A stretch of DNA of 64,000 bases from positions 545,741 to 609,740 of the forward strand of contig NZ_BCRD01000002.1 of assembly GCF_001552415.1 (NCBI RefSeq), given 5' to 3'. The position numbers were made by a program, and so were the translations under genes. The notes under the pieces were generated by a model, which worked only from the letters and a program-made list of their open reading frames with translations, searched no databases and had not been told where the DNA came from. Of the stretch, positions 58,023 to 64,000 are shown piece after piece; position 1 is the stretch's first letter; each line of letters opens with the position of its first letter. Source of the stretch: Corynebacterium xerosis NBRC 16721 = ATCC 373 (GTDB taxonomy: Bacteria; Actinomycetota; Actinomycetes; Mycobacteriales; Mycobacteriaceae).

Positions 58023-59861
58023 CTAATTGGCCGTCCCGCCGGTGCCCGTGCCGGTCCCGGTGCCTGTGCCGTCCGTGCCGCCGCCGGTTCCGGTTCCGGT
58101 ATCGGTTCCCGTGCCCGTGCCACCCGTATCGCCCGTGCCGGTGCCGGTATCGGTGCCGGTTCCGGTGCCGCCCGTTCCGGTGCCGGTGCCCGTGCCACCC
58201 GTATCGCCCGTGCCTCCGGTGCCGGTTCCCGTACCGGTTCCGGTGCCGGTCTCGTTCTGCGGGGGACGGATCTCGTCCTGCTGGCGAGTGGTGGTCGGCG
58301 GGGCGGTGGTCGAGCCTCCGTTCCCGGTGCCCGTCTCGCCCCCGGTGTTCTCCTCCGTCGTTTCGGATTCCCCGGTGAAGCGGCTCGGCGCCAGCCAACC
58401 GGCGACCCCGTCCTCGCCCTCGCCCGGTTCGACGGTGGCCAGGTTGAGCAGCCCCAGGACGACCAGGGCGGAAATCATCACGACCGTCGACGGCCGCGCG
58501 CGGCCACCCGCCGACAGCACGCGGCGGACCCGTTCGCGGCGGGTCATCGCCGACCACTCGGGGCCGGTGGCGGCCTCGGCCGACGACTGCTTCTCGGCTG
58601 CGTCGTCCCCGTCCTTTCCGTCATGGACGTCCGGATCGTCCTCGTCTCGGTCCGCGGCGCCGTAGCGGCCGCGGGGCATGACCGCGGTCTCGCCGGAATC
58701 ATCGGGATCGTTGCCGGCCTTGCGCCGCTCCGCATCCATGCGGGCGCCCGCGGACGGGATGTCGCTGCGGCGGCGCTCGTCACCCGATGCCGCAGCATCC
58801 TGGGCGGCGGCGTGGGCCTGCTCCACCTCGAGCGACCCCTCGCCGCGCCGCGATGCCGGCCCGGCGCCTCGTCCGGCGCCCAGCATGGTCGTCGGGCCGT
58901 CGGCGTCGTCAAGCGAATCGGGGCGGGTGACCGGCGACTGCCCGAACCTGTCCGCCACGCCCGCCGGCAACGCGCCGAAGTGGGCGCTCAGCGCTTCCGC
59001 CGTCTTCAGGGGGTTGCCCGTCGCGCGCTCGCCGTAGTCGTCCCACCAGGTGTCGATGATCTCCGAGCGCACCGCGCGCTCGATGAGCCACTGGTCGCCC
59101 GGCTCGCAATCGACGATCAGGCGCATGGTGACCGTCCACGGCAGGCCCATCGTCGTCGGGGCGACGAGCTGGGTCGAGGACTGGATGCGGATCTCGGACA
59201 AGACGTGCTCCTTGACGCCGTCGGCCGCGATCGCGCGGCGGGCGGCCTCGAGGGTGCGCTCCTCCAGATCGCGGATCGACCCGCCTGCCGTCATGGGCAC
59301 CGGCATCTCGATGACCGCGCGCGACCATTTCGACGAGTAGTTGACGCACATGCGCGCCTCGGAGTTCGGGACCACGACCTCCTCGCCGTTGAGCGTGCGG
59401 ATGGTCGTCGCGCGCAGCGTCATGTTCACCACGTCGCCCTGCACCGTGCCCGAGGGGGAGTGGAACTCCACCCAGTCGCCGATGCCGTACTGCTTCTCCG
59501 CGATGATGAAGACGCCGCCGAGCAGGTCCGCGATGACGCCCTGCGCGCCGAAGCCGATCGCGGCGGAGACCACCGTCGCCGGCACGGCCGCCGCCGTCAG
59601 CGAGACGCCGAACTGCCCGAGCAGCGCGATGCCGACGATGAAGTAGGCGATCATCTCCACTATGTAGACGACCGCGCCGATCAGGGCGCGCCTGCCCTTC
59701 GTCGCCTCCTCGCCCTCGGACATGTTGCCGGTGGCGACGGCGATGACGAACCGGCGGATGCGCGGGATCAGCACCACCAGGATCAACAGCGCGGCGATGG
59801 ACAGGCCGTTGTTGGCTATCCACGACCAGGTGCGCTGCAATAGATATAGAAGAAATTCCAT
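58023..59861 (-). CDS. mscCG: MscCG-type mechanosensitive channel / glutamate exporter
   Basis: A 612-residue MscS-superfamily channel that releases glutamate in C. glutamicum, where the gene also sits near ilvBNC. The MscS core has three helices ending with the pore helix ([20 protein letters not shown] and [20 protein letters not shown]), the beta domain and [13 protein letters not shown] cytoplasmic linker (about 290-440) leads to a fourth helix ([20 protein letters not shown], about 460-480). The remaining 130 residues end in a Gly-Thr repeat tail. ATG 59861 is supported by TACCGT (complement of 59869-59874) 7 nt upstream. Confidence 0.93.
   Translation of the reverse strand: MEFLLYLLQRTWSWIANNGLSIAALLILVVLIPRIRRFVIAVATGNMSEGEEATKGRRALIGAVVYIVEMIAYFIVGIALLGQFGVSLTAAAVPATVVSAAIGFGAQGVIADLLGGVFIIAEKQYGIGDWVEFHSPSGTVQGDVVNMTLRATTIRTLNGEEVVVPNSEARMCVNYSSKWSRAVIEMPVPMTAGGSIRDLEERTLEAARRAIAADGVKEHVLSEIRIQSSTQLVAPTTMGLPWTVTMRLIVDCEPGDQWLIERAVRSEIIDTWWDDYGERATGNPLKTAEALSAHFGALPAGVADRFGQSPVTRPDSLDDADGPTTMLGAGRGAGPASRRGEGSLEVEQAHAAAQDAAASGDERRRSDIPSAGARMDAERRKAGNDPDDSGETAVMPRGRYGAADRDEDDPDVHDGKDGDDAAEKQSSAEAATGPEWSAMTRRERVRRVLSAGGRARPSTVVMISALVVLGLLNLATVEPGEGEDGVAGWLAPSRFTGESETTEENTGGETGTGNGGSTTAPPTTTRQQDEIRPPQNETGTGTGTGTGTGGTGDTGGTGTGTGTGGTGTGTDTGTGTGDTGGTGTGTDTGTGTGGGTDGTGTGTGTGTGGTAN
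58027..58250 (-). repeat. GT/GTG-rich tandem repeats coding the MscCG tail
   Basis: Degenerate 6-bp and 18-24-bp repeats of GGTACC/GGCACC type coding about 75 residues of TGTGTG-like sequence. The block is prone to slippage. Confidence 0.9.
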
Positions 59862-59944
59862 GGGCGCCACGGTAGGTTCGCAGACTTAGAGGAGCCTGAG
59901 GCGCGGGGGATAATACGGGGGAGTTCCGGCAGTTCCCCGGGGTG

Positions 59945-59991
59945 TCGTCCAACTATGTGGGATTGACTGTCCACTATGTGGACGCTAGGGT
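59945..59991 (+). promoter_or_regulatory. ilvB promoter with operator in the spacer
   Basis: TTGACT (59963-59968), 17-nt spacer, TAGGGT (59986-59991). The spacer holds TGTCCAC-TAT-GTGGAC (59968-59983). A degenerate copy CCAACTATGTGGG lies 21 bp upstream (59949-59961), two helical turns away. This is the layout of repression by a dimeric or tetrameric regulator. Confidence 0.75.
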
Positions 59992-60001
59992 CGAAGGTGA
60001 C

Positions 60002-60091
60002 ATGGGCCGGCGGAATCCCGTCTCGGGCATCTCGCCAGGTCCATCATGTTCGGACCCGCCCACACCCGACCACAGGAGCGCACCGGAATGA
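60002..60091 (+). CDS. Upstream open reading frame of ilvB (possible leader peptide)
   Basis: 29 codons from ATG 60002 to TGA 60089-60091, starting 4-6 nt after the predicted transcription start and overlapping the ilvB start by ATGA. The sequence starts [13 protein letters not shown] and has only one Val and one Ile codon, so it is not a classic branched-chain attenuation peptide. It may be chance or a coupling reading frame. Confidence 0.4.
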   Translation: MGRRNPVSGISPGPSCSDPPTPDHRSAPE

Positions 60092-61998
60092 ACGCCGCCC
60101 CACAGAACAGCCCCTCGCCCGCCACCGTGGCCGCGCAGAATCGCCGTACGACGCCGGAGCGCATGACCGGCGCGAAGGCGATCGTCCGGTCCCTCGAGGA
60201 GCTTGGCGCGGACGTCGTATTCGGCATTCCGGGCGGCGCGATCCTCCCGCTGTACGACCCGCTGTTCGACTCCGAGAAGATCCGCCACGTCCTGGTGCGC
60301 CACGAGCAGGGCGCCGGCCACGCCGCCACCGGCTACGCGCAGGTCTCCGGCAAGGTCGGCGTGTGCATCGCCACCTCCGGCCCCGGCGCCACCAACCTGG
60401 TCACCCCGCTGGCCGACGCGCAGATGGACTCCGTGCCCGTCGTCGCCATCACCGGCCAGGTCGGCATGCCCCTGCTGGGCTCCGACGCCTTCCAGGAAGC
60501 CGACATCCGCGGCGTGACCATGCCCGTGACCAAGCACAACTTCATGGTCACCGACGCCAACGACATCCCCAAGGCGATCGCCGAGGCGTTCCACCTCGCC
60601 TCCACCGGCCGCCCGGGCGCCGTCCTCGTCGACGTGCCCAAGGACCTGCAGAACGCCGAGATCGACTTCGTCTGGCCGCCGGAGGTGGACCTGCCCGGCT
60701 ACCGCCCGGTGACCACCCCGCACTCCCGCCAGATCGAGGAGGCCGTGCGCATGATCGCCGCGGCCGAGCGTCCGGTGCTCTACGTCGGCGGCGGCGTCAT
60801 CAAGGCCGACGCCTCGGCCGAGCTGATCGCCTTCGCCGAGATGACCGGCGTGCCGGTCGTCACCACCCTGATGGCCCGCGGCGCGTTCCCGGACGCCCAC
60901 GAGCTGCACATGGGCATGCCCGGCATGCACGGCAAGGTCTCCGCCGTCGCGGCCCTGCAGAAGTCGGACCTGCTGATCACCATCGGCGCCCGCTTCGACG
61001 ACCGCGTCACAGGCCAGCTGTCCACCTTCGCGCCGCTGGCCAAGGTCATCCACGCCGACATCGACCCCGCCGAGATCGGCAAGATCCGCGAGGCGCACGT
61101 GCCCATCGTCGGCGACGCCCGCGAGGTGCTCGCGGCCCTGGCCGCCACGTACCGCGCCCTCGACCTGCCCGCCCCGTCGATCCGGCCCTGGCGCCAGGAG
61201 CTGGACAAGCTCCGCGCCGACTTCCCGCTCGGCTGGGACGAGCAGTCCGACGGCTCGCTGTCGCCGCAGTTTGTGCTGAAGACCCTGTCCGACATCGTCG
61301 GCCCGGACGCCATCTACGCCGCCGGCGTGGGCCAGCACCAGATGTGGGCCGCGCAGTTCATCCAGTACGAGAACCCGCGCACCTGGCTCAACTCCGGTGG
61401 CCTGGGCACCATGGGCTACGCCGTGCCGGCCGCCATGGGCGCCAAGGCCGCGGCCCCCGAGAAGGAAGTCTGGGCCATCGACGGCGACGGCTGCTTCCAG
61501 ATGACCAACCAGGAGCTGACCACGTCGGCGATCGAGGGCTTCCCCATCAAGGTCGCCCTGATCAACAACGGCAACCTGGGCATGGTGCGTCAGTGGCAGA
61601 CGCTGTTCTACGAGCAGCGCTACTCGAACACCAAGCTGCGCCCGCAGGACAACTCCTACGTGCCGGACTTCGTCCGCCTGTCGGAGGGCCTCGGCTGCGT
61701 CGCCATCCGCGTGACCAAGGAAGAAGAGGTCATCCCGGCGATCCAGAAGGCGCGGGAGATCAACGACCGCCCGGTGGTCATCGACTTCATCGTCGGCGAG
61801 GATGCGCAGGTGTGGCCGATGGTCGCCGCCGGCAAGTCCAACGACGAGATCGAGTCGGCCCGCGGCCTGCGCCCGCTGTTCGACGAGGAGATGTCGGCCG
61901 GCGAGACGCCGGCGGACATCCACGAGACGATGGCCGACAACGCCGAGGACGCCGCCAAGGCGCCCGAGGCGAACCACCCGACCACCCAGACCCGGTAA
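60088..61998 (+). CDS. ilvB: Acetolactate synthase large subunit
   Basis: First common step of branched-chain amino acid synthesis; needs thiamine diphosphate, FAD and magnesium. The 636 residues include [17 protein letters not shown], the catalytic Glu in [16 protein letters not shown] (about 73), the FAD part and the ThDP motif [15 protein letters not shown] ... [10 protein letters not shown] (about 470-500). AGGAG lies 9 nt before ATG 60088. It is the first gene of ilvBNC. The promoter carries the shared operator. Confidence 0.97.
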   Translation: MNAAPQNSPSPATVAAQNRRTTPERMTGAKAIVRSLEELGADVVFGIPGGAILPLYDPLFDSEKIRHVLVRHEQGAGHAATGYAQVSGKVGVCIATSGPGATNLVTPLADAQMDSVPVVAITGQVGMPLLGSDAFQEADIRGVTMPVTKHNFMVTDANDIPKAIAEAFHLASTGRPGAVLVDVPKDLQNAEIDFVWPPEVDLPGYRPVTTPHSRQIEEAVRMIAAAERPVLYVGGGVIKADASAELIAFAEMTGVPVVTTLMARGAFPDAHELHMGMPGMHGKVSAVAALQKSDLLITIGARFDDRVTGQLSTFAPLAKVIHADIDPAEIGKIREAHVPIVGDAREVLAALAATYRALDLPAPSIRPWRQELDKLRADFPLGWDEQSDGSLSPQFVLKTLSDIVGPDAIYAAGVGQHQMWAAQFIQYENPRTWLNSGGLGTMGYAVPAAMGAKAAAPEKEVWAIDGDGCFQMTNQELTTSAIEGFPIKVALINNGNLGMVRQWQTLFYEQRYSNTKLRPQDNSYVPDFVRLSEGLGCVAIRVTKEEEVIPAIQKAREINDRPVVIDFIVGEDAQVWPMVAAGKSNDEIESARGLRPLFDEEMSAGETPADIHETMADNAEDAAKAPEANHPTTQTR

Positions 61999-62034
61999 CC
62001 CGGTAACCAGACGAAGAGGAAAGTGAAGCTCATC

Positions 62035-63674
<1,640 letters not shown>

Positions 63675-63680
63675 GAGCGT

Positions 63681-63694
63681 TTCGCTTTACGACG
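63681..63694 (+). repeat. Dispersed motif copy behind ilvC
   Basis: TTCGCTTTACGACG begins 7 nt after the ilvC stop and precedes the terminator. Confidence 0.75.
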
Positions 63695-63697
63695 GCC

Positions 63698-63732
63698 AAC
63701 CTCCCCCGCACATGGCGTGCGGGGGAGGTTTT
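63698..63732 (+). terminator. Intrinsic terminator of ilvBNC
   Basis: AACCTCCCCCGCAC (63698-63711) pairs with GTGCGGGGGAGGTT (63717-63730), followed by TT and a T-rich run. Confidence 0.92.
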
Positions 63733-63789
63733 CGTCGTCTCTAGGGGGAGCGCCCCGCCGCGTAAAGCGTCGTTTACGGGGGCGTCGGT

Positions 63790-63806
63790 TAGTCTGATCG
63801 GGTAAA
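63790..63806 (+). promoter_or_regulatory. Candidate promoter of the terminal lipoprotein gene
   Basis: TAGTCT (63790-63795) followed by CTGATCGGGTAAA (63794-63806), the 13-mer also found at the gatC promoter. A near-palindrome CGTAAAgcgtcgTTTACG (63761-63778) stands just upstream. Confidence 0.5.
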
Positions 63807-63848
63807 CGTTCGCCACCTCGTCGACTCATCGTGAAAGGCAGGCCCGCC

Positions 63849-64000
63849 TTGGTTTGGTCCGCAGCCCGCCCCCCGTCCCTCCTCAGGGGCGCCCGCCGGT
63901 CGCTGGCGCTCGTCGCCGGCGCCGCAACCGTGTTCGGCCTCGTCGCCTGTTCCAGCGACGACGGCCCCACGAAGGCCGCCGAGGCCCCGGACAAGCCTGT
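63849..64000 (+). CDS. Lipoprotein, N-terminal part (cut by the window end)
   Basis: The readable 50 residues contain a lipoprotein signal: RRSLALVAGAATVFGLVAC with the Cys near residue 34, then SSDDGPTKAAEAPDKP. The start is TTG 63849, with AAAGGCAGG 7 nt upstream; GTG 63831 in the same frame is an alternative but lacks a ribosome binding site. The domain that decides function lies outside the window. Confidence 0.65.
   Translation, partial: MVWSAARPPSLLRGARRSLALVAGAATVFGLVACSSDDGPTKAAEAPDKP

Noticed and set aside
58027..58250. Repeats suggesting a satellite or CRISPR-like array
   Set aside because: They encode the in-frame TG-rich tail of MscCG and vary without spacer-repeat order.
59997..60087. 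A classic ilvBNC attenuator with Val/Leu/Ile leader peptide
   Set aside because: No reading frame between the predicted start site and ilvB has a run of branched-chain codons and no T-run hairpin is visible there.

Overview
The window is a high-GC actinobacterial chromosome segment that I would place in Corynebacterium. The strongest evidence is an MscCG-type mechanosensitive channel (glutamate exporter) with the long C-terminal extension beside ilvBNC. NucS mismatch endonuclease, GlgE, a DUF222/HNH gene and a candidate DtxR box agree. Most of the window is ordinary core genome. Gene density is high, and many genes have a TAnnnT -10 hexamer ending 6-8 nt before the start codon, which suggests leaderless transcripts; I used this to choose several starts.

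Layout. 1-3110: end of the F1Fo ATP synthase operon (atpA end, atpG, atpD, atpC) and a strong terminator. 3170-4894: DUF2550 protein, nucS and a small CxxC protein. 5153-7309: a PTS EIIBCA sugar permease, then a large palindrome. 7578-13317: flavin monooxygenase, DedA-like membrane protein, methylmalonyl-CoA epimerase, thiamine-binding-like protein, CnoX-like thioredoxin/TPR protein, PGPGW-type membrane protein and a beta-lactamase-fold lipoprotein. 13428-17820: glgB and glgE (alpha-glucan synthesis), with glgP (phosphorolysis) at 32382-34751. 18085-21126: ABC ATPase, Nudix hydrolase and THUMP-like methyltransferase. 21387-23172: etfBA. 23256-26675: cysteine desulfurase, mnmA and a MetE-like protein (tRNA 2-thiouridine supply). 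26681-32323: TetR regulator, HAD phosphatase, DEDDh exonuclease, ligA and metallophosphoesterase. 34862-35773: an SBF/BASS transporter broken by one stop codon. 35853-46204: ACT protein, gatCA, XRE regulator, MFS exporter, pfkA, YkvI-like transporter, methyltransferase and gatB.

46254-51840 looks like the accessory part. A 460-bp AT-richer leader precedes a short surface protein built of [14 protein letters not shown] repeats with a non-canonical PARTG sorting signal. Two tandem sortase-fold proteins follow, one apparently lipid-anchored. Next come an iron-regulated siderophore-interacting protein and a DUF222/HNH nuclease gene under a candidate LexA box. I consider the surface-protein/two-sortase cassette the best candidate for an undescribed system here.

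51967-63674 returns to core functions: a lipoprotein, a DoxX-domain protein, ilvD, a decayed LysE exporter, a PH-domain protein, mscCG and ilvB-ilvN-ilvC, all needed for or linked to branched-chain amino acid synthesis and amino acid export. A shared palindrome, GTCCACtatGTGGAC, precedes ilvD and sits inside the ilvB promoter. The window ends inside a lipoprotein gene. I saw no tRNA, rRNA, CRISPR array or intact insertion sequence. A short dispersed motif, TTTCGCTTkACGACG, recurs just behind stop codons across the window.
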